Source: Aphrophora alni
Taxonomy: Eukaryota; Arthropoda; Insecta; Hemiptera; Aphrophoridae
Length of the DNA stretch: 64,000 nt
Direction: 5' to 3'
Assembly (NCBI GenBank): GCA_963513935.1
Contig: OY740768.1
Coordinates: 38,124,368 to 38,188,367, forward strand
A program made the position numbers and the translations under genes. The first letter of the stretch is position 1. Every line of letters starts with the position of its first letter. The notes under the pieces are model-generated. The model saw only the letters and a program-made list of their open reading frames with translations. It was not told the DNA's origin and did no database searches. Shown here in pieces: positions 41,465 through 52,082 of this stretch.

Positions 41465-43483
41465 GGACCACGCATATTGTGTTTAGTGTTGTATGCAGTT
41501 ATTTCTATAATTAGAAAGTAAGTCCTTCAAATTAATTTATAAAAATTATTTCATTAAAAGCTGGTTACCCCGAGTGGTGTTTGGTCTGATAGGGATAAGT
41601 AATTTAGGATATCATTGAGTATGTGGAAAACGTTTTCTTTAGTTAACCCTATATTAGGTTAGCCTAATTCCGGTATTTAATTAATTGATTTAGCCCCCAG
41701 CAACATTATATTATCACAGGTTATCGTTTATAGAAATTGACTGTACCACTTTTACTCAATTTCTAGTGAAATGTGAAGATTTATGACCCAAACCCGTGTA
41801 CAAAATTTCAAATAATAAAAAAAATTGTAAGAAATAATTTCCAAAATACAAATAACGAACGATGACCAATGTCATTTAAATTTTATTTAACTTCATGCTT
41901 AAGACGAATTTTTAACTGAAGTGAAGCCATTTAGTTTGGACCTTAAATATAAATATTGTTTAAAATAATCTACAAAATATAAGATGGTATCCAAAGTTGA
42001 TCTTTTTTTTTAACAACTACCAAACTGATATTCTTGTCAACGAATAATTTTGATTGTGAATATGCGTGTGAAAAAGTTTGAGCAATGTTTTGTACCGTAT
42101 TTTATTAGGGTTGATATAGTTCGATATAAAATCACAGCCTGCACATTTTTATACAATATAAGGTATTTTAGTTGATTTAACTGCAACTATGGACAAAAGG
42201 TCAAATGACAAATGCTGTCATTTTGAAACTATCGATTTCGTGATTAACTAACATAATGTTAAAAATCAGGTGCAAAATTTGAAAAATATTGGACACAATT
42301 GTAACCACCTAAATCTCTAAACATTGATACAGTTTACACTTTTCAAAACCATTTAAAACGTATTCCAGAGGTCTGAATATTTACATAACTCCATGGTTTT
42401 ATCTATGGAAATTGTTTAAAGAACTTACAGACACATACCTTATATTCAAATAGATATTCTTATTAAGAAGACATTTTATGAATTATGGGTAAAAAGTCTT
42501 TGAGGAAATAATTCTTTGTCAACGTAATGAGCATACGTAAGTAAATAACATGAAGGAATAAATTGTAGCTTTCCAGAGTAATTCTATATTAGTGAATCTC
42601 ACTCGGTCACACGTCACACGTACTTGTAGAGAAAACAAACACATCTGGCCGATGGAAATAACCTGGCACACGTCGGTCTACCAGTGTCGTTTGTCAACTA
42701 TTGATAAAAAATTATTAAGCAACTATAAAATCTTTAAAATTACTCAAAAGTAGTAGTTGAATTATTTTGCTACTTATTATTATTGTTTCCTGAATACCTG
42801 TACCAACAAAATGTATTCGTGACGGAAGGATGATATTGTCAGACTGGACAGATTTTGAAAACACCGCTTTGACAGCTTACGTTAAGAATATGTTGGTTAA
42901 GTAAGCATTTAAGCTAAAACGTTAATTGGTGTTTACTTATCCAGCGGCGAAGCCCGATATTTTGTCCTGGGGGGGGGGGGATTAAAACACTTGTAAAATA
43001 CCACATAAACGAAAAGCTAGGTTTATGTCAGGGAAAATGTTTACATTCAGACTATTTTCTGTGTATAAAAATTGATGTTCCATTGAAAAATCAAAATAAA
43101 ATAGGAATGTAGAAGAACCACCGAGTAAAAAATATTCCTGAAAAACAATTTTGTGAATTTTTAAAACAGGCGCCATTTTGAAATTTACTAACAATTTTTT
43201 CTGGTTAACGAATTTATCCAATGATTCGTAAAACCATATCTGAGCAAAATCACACCAAAATTAAGACTTCAAGAGCTTTTATGTATTATGAGCCTATCTC
43301 GGGTGTGGAATTACTATGAGTGAGAAATATTTCATTAATCGGAGTAACTATAATGAAGAAGATCTGTCTACTAATTGAATAAATACTCTATTTAATAGAT
43401 AATAAATACTTGATTCGGCACAACTCTAAATTAAATTCCCCTTTGGGGCTCATGTACAGTGAGAACGGGCTTGTTAATCCCAA

Positions 43484-43578
43484 GTTCCGAGCTGGATCTA
43501 CACCTTTTTTTCATGTAGGCATGATAGCTCTTTCATCTTTCCTATCAGGTCTCTCCTGCCCAACATTTGTGTTATTAT
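43484..43578 (-). repeat. SINE-like dispersed repeat, copy 4
   Basis: On the minus strand it carries AGAGAGACCTGATAGGAAAG, ATGAAAGAGCTATCATGCC and AAAAAGGTGTAGATCCAGCT. Two overlapping open frames in this interval come from the repeat and are not genes. Confidence 0.65.
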
Positions 43579-44838
43579 AGTATTCGAGTGCTAGAGGGGT
43601 CTTTATTTTATGTTCTGTTCTACCTTTTTCATAAGGCGTAGATGACAGATTTGAAGATGATGACAAGTTACTGGGATGGACACGGGAACGATGATTTGTT
43701 CCCGTGATAAATATTTTTGAAATACATAAGTAGGAAAATAAATACACAGCCTAAGCGAGATTAGAAATAGTTGACAAAATATTGATAGAAAGAAAAGATA
43801 AGTGTAGAATATATGAAGTGTCAAAGCAGAGTGTGTTTATCTCCAGATTTATTTAAAAGAGAAATTAATTTCAGATAAGAAAAGCAAAACATTTGCCTCA
43901 CAACATCTTGACTTTTATGTTGCTACTGTGTGGACAAATTATACTGGTGCTTGGGGCCATCTAACTGTTGATAAGGACTGGCTCCAAGTGTTACTTGATA
44001 TAGCTTTTGAGATTGTTCAGATAAATCGAGGAAACCAAACCTATATGATGAAGAAATAATCGAAAGTTTTCTCGAAAGGTCAATAAAATGTGTTTTCCAA
44101 TATTCTTAATTTAAAATTTTATATCCCCTATAAAATTAACGTATAGAAAAGTACAAATTTTGTTTTTTAAACGACTTCAGGGAATGAAAGTTCAAACAGT
44201 AGACACAAAAATAAATAAATGATATTACGTATTAACAGGCACTATAAATATTCGTATACAGTGTGTTAGAAAAGTATGGAAACTGTTTAATTACTTTTGA
44301 ATGAATAACAGCTGAGAAACAAGACTTAGGTACACTATTTACCATACCTTTTGATACATGAACCAATTTTCACAACCCAAAAGGAGTGTCCGTTTCTAGT
44401 CCAACATTTTTCCTCCACTACTTTTTAAATTTTTTATTACGGGACTTTATTAACAGGAAATTTAAAGAGCATTACATTCTTGGTACTTTGGAATTTTCTG
44501 TCCTAAAACCAGCCAACGACTAAAAATTTAAAACAATTATGTAATTTGTGTGTGTACTTTTTATGGCGTTCAAAGTCATATTTTATAATATAATTTTTTA
44601 ATAATATATATTTTTTAAATTCTGATGAAAACACAAATGGAAAAATATTCATAATTTAAAACGCACACAAATATATATATTACTTTATCCCGTGTTAGAT
44701 TAAAAAAAAAAAGTAATATTATTGCGAAAAACCGAAACACCAACAATTGGGTTCGAGTTAGTCCATTTTGGTGATGCCCAATAAGAGCTGCAGAGCACTA
44801 GACTTATAATGTTTAAATAAAAATTGTTTTCTTATTAC

Positions 44839-44955
44839 CTTTAACTATGTTCAATCGGATTTGCTCTTTTTCCCATGAAGCAAAGGATGCTTTTAAGGCC
44901 TCTGTCATCTTTTTGTTGGTGCCCGGCGTTAAGGGCGGCACCTGAGTCGGGATGT
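44839..44955 (-). CDS. pnt: pointed, MAPK-site exon
   Basis: A 117-bp minus-strand exon with acceptor TTATTACAG (44956-44964) and donor GTAATAAG (44831-44838), phase 1 at both ends. The peptide runs [17 protein letters not shown], then [20 protein letters not shown], ending in VK plus the first base of the next codon. The [10 protein letters not shown] segment is the conserved MAP-kinase phospho-acceptor region that precedes the PNT domain in PntP2 and ETS1. Its last base completes the GAT codon that opens the PNT exon at 28324. This marks the locus as a PntP2-type isoform. The phase-1 acceptor shows that at least one more 5' exon exists to the right. Confidence 0.88.
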
Positions 44956-46220
44956 CTGTAATAACAAAATAGGATTATTAACAAAGAGAAATGATAAAAC
45001 GAAAATATCACACATAATCAATACAAAGTACTTTTTAGATATATTTGCATAGTAGATTCTACCACGTTTTTGAATTTTTAAAATTTCAAAGAAAACCCTT
45101 TTTTTATTTCAGACTTAGCTGAGATCAAATTTAAAAACGGCAAAACTGATACCGTTTCACTAATCTCTTCCTTCAGTAGCCTAGTTGTGTAATACGAAAG
45201 TTTGTAAAAGGTGATCTTGAAAACACTAGGGGAAATAAAAAAATATTGCTTATTACTAATTAAACGCGTAAATATTGAAAAGATTTGAACTAATGAGTCA
45301 ATTGTGAATCAAACATAGCAAATATAGGTAAACTAACAAAAATAAAATATATTTATTTTTTTAATAATTACTAATCTTATGTAAATAATTAATAAGACAA
45401 AAATCTCCAGATTTTTCAAAGTTGCTAGATTGATACGTATTATCTGGAATGGAAATGCAAAGATCTGTTTACAACTTTTAATTATCAAAGTTAGCGTAGC
45501 ATAGAGGCATAACACAATATTGAACTAAACGCTGCACTTAGTGCGAAGTATAGCGTTAAATATATGCGTGTATTTTGAAATATTCAAACAATGGAATGGT
45601 TGTAACCTCGACCATTTCACAACAAACGTTTTAATAAAAAAAACGAAAGTTCATCAAGGTTTTTTTTTATAAAAGCACACTAAAACTTGCTAATTTTGAA
45701 TTTAAAATTTCAATTAATTTTTAAAAGAAAATAAATCAATTAGGGATTAGGGTTAATTGAAAATTGAAAAATTATATTATATAGTTTTACATTATTAGAC
45801 AAGAACTAAACATTTAAATAGAATTTCAAGACTTTCGGAATGTCTAAATGTGATCTTATTCAGGAGATACAAAAGGTAAAACAGGCAATGTTACTACTCA
45901 AATATTGTTTTAAAAAATGTGCTGGTAGCCTAGCGGTTTAAGTAGTTATTTCTGTGTACAGAGCGGCAACGATGAGGAAGATTCAAATCCCAACTTGGAA
46001 ATAGATTTTTCTGTGTAATTTCCTTCTAATATGTGTTAAGGTGGAGGAATAGGTTGAACGAGTGGAATTTGACAAGGTTGATGGCATTTTCCACTGAAAC
46101 GTCTTTTGCAATTAATTTTTTTTTGTGGTATATTAGCTAGAACAATATTTATAAATCATGAACGTGACGAGATAGAAAACAAACAAAAATGTCATTTCAA
46201 AAATTATAGTAAATCACTGT
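44956..46220. other. Host non-coding flank left of the Polinton
   Basis: No further pointed exon is recognised. A tRNA-derived SINE head lies at 45921-46000. The last bases before the element are CACTGT, which do not match CTTGAT on the far side of the element. Confidence 0.55.
45921..46060 (+). mobile_element. tRNA-derived SINE fragment
   Basis: TAGCCTAGCGGTTTAAG (45926-45942) fits an RNA polymerase III A box. GATTCAAATCC (45980-45990) fits a B box at a tRNA-like spacing of about 50 bp. There is no cloverleaf closure or CCA end typical of a functional tRNA, and unrelated sequence follows. A tRNA-headed SINE is therefore more likely than a tRNA gene. Confidence 0.55.
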
Positions 46221-46692
46221 AGTAGTAAGTAAGGGCAGTATGGCTAGACGGTCAAAGGTCAAGTCCAAAGTTCAAAGATAAGAGATACACGACTTTGAGA
46301 GTATTTGATGGTATTAAGTAAACAAAGATAAGGTTGGCGCCATAGTGTAAACAAAGATAAGAGATAAGGAGTACAGAGTTAATGTGTGTAAATAAAGAAA
46401 ATTGATAATTAGTTATTAAAGTAAATAAAATGTTGTGGTCAGGGGGGGCAATCTTTGTCAGAGTCCACCATTAGTTTAGGGGCAGTTTGGCCATAGTGTA
46501 AACAAAGATAAGAGATGAGAGACTACAAGTTAGTGTATGTAAATATTGATAACAAATAACGAGTACAAAGTTGATGTAAATAAAATGTTGTGGTCAGGGG
46601 GGCAATCTTTGTCAGAGTCCACCATTAGTTTAGGGGCAGTTTGGGTTTGACGTCACACACCGTTTTAAAATTATAATATATATAGAATGTTA
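46221..46692 (+). repeat. Polinton left terminal inverted repeat (472 bp)
   Basis: Nearly identical to the reverse complement of 61223-61694. I noticed one substitution, near 46676 (ATAATATAT against ATAAAATAT), and even the seven-G and six-G runs match. It contains two tandem subrepeats (46341-46491 and 46492-46644) that share a GTGTAAACAAAGATAAGAGA start and an AATGTTGTGGTCAGGGGG core. AAAGATAAG occurs at 46274, 46324, 46353 and 46504. Confidence 0.95.
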
Positions 46693-46815
46693 TCAGAGAT
46701 GAGAGACTACAAGTTAGTGTATGTAAATATTGATAACAAATAACGAGTACAAAGTTGATGTAAATAAAATGTTGTGGTCAGGGGGGCAATCTTTGTCAGA
46801 GTCCACCATTAGTTT
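46693..46815 (+). repeat. Third subterminal repeat copy, left side only
   Basis: Just inside the left terminal repeat a third copy of the subrepeat follows, from AGAGATGAGAGACTAC to CACCATTAGTTT. It is almost identical to 46508-46634. The right side has only two copies, so the element ends are asymmetric. Confidence 0.85.
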
Positions 46816-47221
46816 CTTTCAGGGTAATCTTTAACGATCAGGGTTCATCAAGGTTTGGGGATAGTTTCAATGTCCGAAGTTTTAGTAAATAACCAACCAA
46901 ATATAAGCCCATAATTCCGAAAACAAGTTATCAGATTGATCTGGTATCTATAAGTGAGCGTTACGTAGTGTTAGTAACAGTGTTTTAAGCGAAGTATTAG
47001 AATAAAATAAAATATTTAAGTGAAACTTTATAAACAATTTAGCGGAGTAGTATAATTAAATTAAGTGTTTTAAGTGAAATTTTATAAAAAATTAAAAGTG
47101 TTTTAAAACAATTTAGTTCAGTGTTAGTGGTCATAATTTTAGCTAAAAAGTGTAAGTACTCTTGTTAAACATTTAAATTTAATATATATTCTTATTCACC
47201 CTCTATATTAACATTGTTGAA
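46816..47221 (+). promoter_or_regulatory. polB upstream region
   Basis: About 400 bp without a gene between the subrepeats and the polymerase ATG. It includes a CTATAAGTG word near 46950, repeated TTAAGTGAAA-TTTATAAA blocks (about 47010-47095), a TCAGTG initiator-like word near 47119 and a GTAAGT donor-like word near 47152. I cannot assign the transcription start or say whether a leader intron exists. Confidence 0.4.
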
Positions 47222-50200
47222 ATGGATTTTTTTACCGATGATTTTATATTATCGGATCTAATAGATATTTACATGACAGAACCTGTGGAAGGCTTAGAAT
47301 TTGAAGACATTTACATGACAGAACCTGTAGAAGGCTTAGAATTTGAAGACATTCTCGAAGGGGGTGACATAGTTAATTTACTCTCTCCCCCAAGTACACC
47401 CGAAGGTGTTGGTTATTCAATTGCACCTATTTTACAACCTCCAGCAGCGTTTGCTGATTTATCTCATAGCCCTCACCCGCACTGTAGCAGGGATGTTCAA
47501 ACTGGTCATGGTCAAGACCCATTTGAGGTTATTAGTGATTCTTCAAAAATATATAAAAAGTTTGAAACTAATGCAAGGGAGTTAACTTTCAAATTTAGAG
47601 AACCAACCGTAGACCAGAATATGACTGATTGGCTTAATGATATGTTCAGTTCTCTATTAGAATTCTTAAAAACTAATATTAACAATGACGACAAAGTGGG
47701 TCTTACAATAACCAATTCCGAAAAGCCTGAACAAAAACCAATTGGAATTAGTATTCGAAAAGCCGATCAATTAAATGCGGAAGTTATATTGCAAACAATA
47801 GAAAACGTTGTACAGAGTAATGAAAGATTTTTTATCGATGGACCCATGCATGTGAAATGTTTCCACGTAGAGATGCCTCGTGGTGGAGCAGGTGGCAGAG
47901 GAAGAATTGATTATACATCATCTTTTTCAGATTTTTGTCGAAAAAAGAGAGGTATTATTGTTATCGATAACGATATGGATAATCTATGCTTAAGTCGTGC
48001 ATTAGTTGTAGCAATAGCTCATTCCAGAAAAGACCAGAATGTAGAACAAATGAGAATATACAATCAAATAAGGCATTGTCATCTACCAATGCAACAACAA
48101 GAAGCTATACGTTTATGTGAAGCTTCTGGAGTAAATCTGACGGATGGGGCTGGAATCGAACAGCTAAGACTCTTACAGAATCACCTAAATCAATATTCAA
48201 TTACAGTTTTCACCGATAGAAGAGGACGTGAAACAATATTCGAAGGACCTGCAGGGAAAATTAATTTAGATTTAATTTATGGTGAAGGACATTTTAACGT
48301 TATAACTTCAGTGACTGCTGCATTCACAACTTCCTATTATTGTCGTCATTGCAAGTTTGCGTACAATACTAAAGAGTCGCATATGTGTCCTCTAAAATGT
48401 CTAGCCTGTAATCACTCACCTATTTGTATTGATATTGAGAAGATAAAATGTCAACACTGTAATAGGTTTTTCAAAAGTCGCGAATGTTTCGAAAAACATA
48501 CCCAATCTAATACTAGAAAGACTAGATCCACATGTGATGTAATTAAATGTTGTCCAAATTGTAATAAAACTTATACTCTTATGAAGAGAAAACATAAGCA
48601 CGTCTGTAATGAAATGTATTGTAGTGTATGTTTAAGTTACAAACCATTAGGTCATTTCTGCTTTATGCAGAGAGAGAAAGAAAAACAGGGGTCTAATGAA
48701 AAGAAATCATTTCTTTATGTGTTTTTTGATTTTGAATGTAGACAAGACTCCCAATTCCAAACACGAGCCAACACCTATGAACATACACCAAACGTATGTG
48801 TTGTTCAGCAATTATGTCACGTATGTATCAAAGAAAACAATGAAATGTGTACAATGTGTGGTTTGAAACAACACACCTTCAAAGGGGAGAACACTTTAAA
48901 AAATTTTATGGAATATATCACTCTACCTAGAAATGAATTTTCGAAAATAGTTGTAGTAGCGCATAATATGAAAGGATACGATGGACAGTTCATTTTAAAA
49001 CATATGATTGAGGTATTAAAGTGGACACCTGAAGTAATAATGTCAGGATCCAAAATTCAAATGATAAATCATGGAAATATTAAAATTATAGATTCATTAA
49101 ATTTCTTTAACAATCGGCTAAGTGCACTCCCAAAAATGTTTGACTTAGAAGTAGGAAGTAAAGGCTATTTCCCACACCTCTTTAATACATTAGATAATTG
49201 GGGATACAATGGCGAACTACCACCTATAACTGCATATGGTCATGATTCGATGTATGAGGAAGATAGATGTAAGTTCTTAGAATGGTACAATAATGAAAAA
49301 GCCACTAATAATCATTTTAACCTCCAAAAAGAAATCGTAAAATATTGTAACCAAGATGTAAATATTTTGAGACTATCGTGTTTGAAATTTAGAGACTTAT
49401 TTTTAAAAGAAACTCAAATTGATCCCTTCTTAGAAAATGTAACAATAGCTAGCGCATGCATGAAGACCTATAGGAAACATTTCCTGCCCCAAAACACAAT
49501 AGGCATTATACCTACAGGTGGATATAGATTGGGTGATAAACAATCATATGCTGCACTCTCTTGGCTATCGTGGGAAGAACATAAACGAGGCATTACTATA
49601 CAACATGCTGCTAATGGGAGGGAACGAAGATTACTTAAGTATAAAGTCGATGGTTACTACGAAAATGGTGATGTAAAAACAGTATTCGAGTATAACGGTT
49701 GTTTCTACCACGGCTGCCCCCAATGTTACAAAAATAGAAACTCCCCCCTCCACAACAACCCTTACGAGACGATGGCAATACGCTACGAGAGGACGCAACG
49801 GAAAAAAGAAGATTTGGAGAGACATGGGTACAAAGTGATTGAAATGTGGGAATGTACTTTTAATATTAAAAAACTAGAACAACCAGAAATAAAAACTTAT
49901 TTGACCAGAACAATTGGGACATTTTCTGAACCGTTAAACCCTCGAGACGCTTTTTTTGGTGGTCGCACTAACGCAACTAAACTGTATTACAAAACAAATG
50001 CAAACATTGATGAGAAAATCATGTATTTGGATGTATGTAGTTTGTATCCCTGGGTGTGTAAATACGGGCAATTTCCAGTAGGACATCCTGTAATAATGTA
50101 TGGGGACAACTGCCCTCACAATTTGGATGGGATCGAGGGATTGGCGAAAATTACAATATTGCCGCCTACAAACCTATATCACCCGGTCTTACCATACAAA

Positions 50201-51328
50201 ATTCATAAAAAACTGTATTTCCCCCTATGTAGGACCTGTGTTGAAACCCACAATGAAAACGACTGCTATCATACTACTGATCAAAGGAGTTTAACGGGAA
50301 CATGGGTTGTTGATGAAATTAAAAAATCAATTGAAAAAGGATACAGACTAATAAAAATACATGAAGTTTGGAAATATGAAACAACAAAATATGACGGAAC
50401 AAATGGTGGTCTATTTGTAAATTATATAAACAAATTCCTAAAAATGAAACAAGAAGCATCAGGTTGGCCGATTTGGTGTAATACTGAAGAATGTAAAGCC
50501 GAGTATATAAGAAACTTTTATATACGAGAAGGGGTTCAGCTAGAAGAAAGTATGATAAAGAAGAATCAAGGACTTAGAGCTTTAGCTAAATTGATGCTGA
50601 ATAGTTTTTGGGGAAAGTTTGGCCAGAGGGAGAACCTACAGCAAACTACGTTCATTAATTCCAGAGATGAGTTGGTGGCTACACTATCCAATCCAGGAGT
50701 TATCACAAAGAACATACAACCAATAAACGATGATGTTATGTTGATCAACTGGGAGTACAACGAAGACTCCATCACACCATCATCAAGAGCTAATGCTGTT
50801 ATTGCAGCATACGTGACAGCCATCGCACGCTTAAAACTGTACGCTTATCTCGAAGTTCTTGATGAAAGAGTATTGTACTTTGACACAGACTCCGTAATAT
50901 TTACACAGAAACAAGGCGATATAAAGTTAGAAACAGGCGACTATCTGGGGGATCTAACAGACGAAGTAGCAGAATACGGGGATGGCTCATATATAGACAC
51001 ATTCGTGAGTGGGGGCCCCAAAAATTATGCCTACAGGGTACGAGTCAGAGGAGAAGAAAATTTCAAAACAGTATGTAAAGTCAAAGGTATCACGTTGAAT
51101 TACAAAAACACCCGATTAATAAATTATGAAACATTAAAGTCGACAGTCACAGAAAATATCCTCAATGAAATTATTGTAAATGACCCCAACAAAATTTTCA
51201 GAATCAAATATTTCAACGTTGTAAGTCGCCCTGAAACAAAAATTTATAGAGCCGTGTACACAAAACGACGGAGAATTGACGATTTTGATACAATACCTTT
51301 CGGGTTCAAGAGGTCTCGACTGTACTAA
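47222..51328 (+). CDS. polB: Polinton protein-primed family B DNA polymerase with N-terminal OTU-like domain
   Basis: A 1368-aa protein predicted to replicate the element from its ends by protein priming. Exonuclease motifs: D503-F-E505 (Exo I), H581-N582 with Y586-D587 (Exo II), Y708-x3-D712 (Exo III). Polymerase motifs: D937-x2-SLYP (A), K1123-x3-NSFWGKFGQ (B), D1221-T-D1223-S (C). Between them, residues 821-836 carry the FEYNGCFYHGCP signature of the endonuclease-like insert typical of Polinton polymerases. The N-terminal third holds a tandem 14-aa duplication (residues 15-28 and 29-42), an OTU-like D253-x2-C256 with H357-F-N359, and a cysteine/histidine-rich zinc-binding region (about 373-480). 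The ATG at 47222 is the first in frame. There is no intron or stop in 4.1 kb. It is longer than typical polymerases of this group because of the N-terminal extension. Confidence 0.95.
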   Translation: MDFFTDDFILSDLIDIYMTEPVEGLEFEDIYMTEPVEGLEFEDILEGGDIVNLLSPPSTPEGVGYSIAPILQPPAAFADLSHSPHPHCSRDVQTGHGQDPFEVISDSSKIYKKFETNARELTFKFREPTVDQNMTDWLNDMFSSLLEFLKTNINNDDKVGLTITNSEKPEQKPIGISIRKADQLNAEVILQTIENVVQSNERFFIDGPMHVKCFHVEMPRGGAGGRGRIDYTSSFSDFCRKKRGIIVIDNDMDNLCLSRALVVAIAHSRKDQNVEQMRIYNQIRHCHLPMQQQEAIRLCEASGVNLTDGAGIEQLRLLQNHLNQYSITVFTDRRGRETIFEGPAGKINLDLIYGEGHFNVITSVTAAFTTSYYCRHCKFAYNTKESHMCPLKCLACNHSPICIDIEKIKCQHCNRFFKSRECFEKHTQSNTRKTRSTCDVIKCCPNCNKTYTLMKRKHKHVCNEMYCSVCLSYKPLGHFCFMQREKEKQGSNEKKSFLYVFFDFECRQDSQFQTRANTYEHTPNVCVVQQLCHVCIKENNEMCTMCGLKQHTFKGENTLKNFMEYITLPRNEFSKIVVVAHNMKGYDGQFILKHMIEVLKWTPEVIMSGSKIQMINHGNIKIIDSLNFFNNRLSALPKMFDLEVGSKGYFPHLFNTLDNWGYNGELPPITAYGHDSMYEEDRCKFLEWYNNEKATNNHFNLQKEIVKYCNQDVNILRLSCLKFRDLFLKETQIDPFLENVTIASACMKTYRKHFLPQNTIGIIPTGGYRLGDKQSYAALSWLSWEEHKRGITIQHAANGRERRLLKYKVDGYYENGDVKTVFEYNGCFYHGCPQCYKNRNSPLHNNPYETMAIRYERTQRKKEDLERHGYKVIEMWECTFNIKKLEQPEIKTYLTRTIGTFSEPLNPRDAFFGGRTNATKLYYKTNANIDEKIMYLDVCSLYPWVCKYGQFPVGHPVIMYGDNCPHNLDGIEGLAKITILPPTNLYHPVLPYKIHKKLYFPLCRTCVETHNENDCYHTTDQRSLTGTWVVDEIKKSIEKGYRLIKIHEVWKYETTKYDGTNGGLFVNYINKFLKMKQEASGWPIWCNTEECKAEYIRNFYIREGVQLEESMIKKNQGLRALAKLMLNSFWGKFGQRENLQQTTFINSRDELVATLSNPGVITKNIQPINDDVMLINWEYNEDSITPSSRANAVIAAYVTAIARLKLYAYLEVLDERVLYFDTDSVIFTQKQGDIKLETGDYLGDLTDEVAEYGDGSYIDTFVSGGPKNYAYRVRVRGEENFKTVCKVKGITLNYKNTRLINYETLKSTVTENILNEIIVNDPNKIFRIKYFNVVSRPETKIYRAVYTKRRRIDDFDTIPFGFKRSRLY
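47264..47347 (+). repeat. 42-bp tandem duplication inside polB
   Basis: Two copies of 42 bp encode the same 14 residues (DIYMTEPVEGLEFE). They differ only at silent positions (GAT/GAC and GTG/GTA), so the duplication is recent and has stayed in frame. The acidic-hydrophobic peptide has no family that I recognise. Confidence 0.9.
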
Positions 51329-52082
51329 AAGTACTTGTGAAACACTGCGTTAACCTACTTCCACTAAACAATTGATAACTGTACATAGTTATATATGTTA
51401 TTTTTTTTTAATAGAGTGTATATGTAAATAATATATATGTTAAAAATCTGTAAATATTGTGATATTGTATGAAGATATTGTAGACTTCATTTTAATATAT
51501 CGTTTTTAGCGTTGATGTATGTAGAAGAATAGTTTTAAGTTTGTATGATTTAGGATTAGTTTAAAGTTATGTTTACATGTTTATAATCAATGTTAATTGT
51601 ATTAGATTCTTAACAATCTGTAAATATTGTGATATTGTATGAAGATATTATTGTAGAATTCCTTTTAATATATCGTTTTTAGCGTTTGGATGTATAACAA
51701 TAGTTTTAAGTTTGTATGATTTAAGATTAGTTAGTTTAAAGTTTTGTTTACATGTTTTATAATCAACATTATTGTATTAGATTCTTAATTTTAATGTAGT
51801 TATTGGTACAAGTTAGATTTAATGCATGTTAGGATAGGTGGGAAGTGACGGCTATCGCCTCCTCGTGGTACTTCCTGGGCAACATTGAAAAATGGCAAAA
51901 CGGTAGCTGAAATGTTAATGTTATACATATACTTCAATTATATGATATGCATAACACTATTATTTATCTAAAATAGGTTTAAAAAATAAAATAATAATAA
52001 TAAAAATAATAACACATTTTTAATAAATGATTTATTTTAAACGTAGTATTTGTAAAACGTACAATATGTGTAGGCCTATAAA
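51329..52082. other. polB 3' region with tandem repeat
   Basis: A 750-bp gene-free stretch. The tandem repeat at 51445-51787 fills half of it. A GC-richer segment at 51838-51890 can pair GGAAGT (51841-51846) with ACTTCC (51870-51875). It contains the 3' ends of the converging polB and 171-aa genes. AATAAA-like words occur near 51985, but no termination signal can be fixed. Confidence 0.5.
51445..51787 (+). repeat. Two tandem 170-bp units downstream of polB
   Basis: Unit 1 (51445-51614) and unit 2 (51615-51787) both start AATCTGTAAATATTGTGATA and share TAATATATCGTTTTTAGCG, AATAGTTTTAAGTTTGTATG and TATTAGATTCTTAA. Small indels separate them. No coding frame spans the units. Confidence 0.85.

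Larger units (their letters stand above)
28325..44838 (-). other. pnt: pointed intron upstream of the PNT exon
   Basis: About 16.5 kb with no additional exon recognised. It contains repeats listed separately: SINE-like copies near 28830, 31714, 33148 and 43484, a mariner-like pseudogene, microsatellites, foldback copy 2 and the 121-bp minisatellite. A GC-richer patch at 34510-34660 and a motif-dense patch at 39440-39620 (ACATCCGGT at 39577-39585, CAGGTG, ACAACAAAGG) are candidate conserved elements. Confidence 0.6.

Noticed and set aside
45921..46000. A tRNA gene
   Set aside because: A and B boxes are present, but no cloverleaf acceptor stem closes and no terminator follows at the right place. 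A SINE head fits better.
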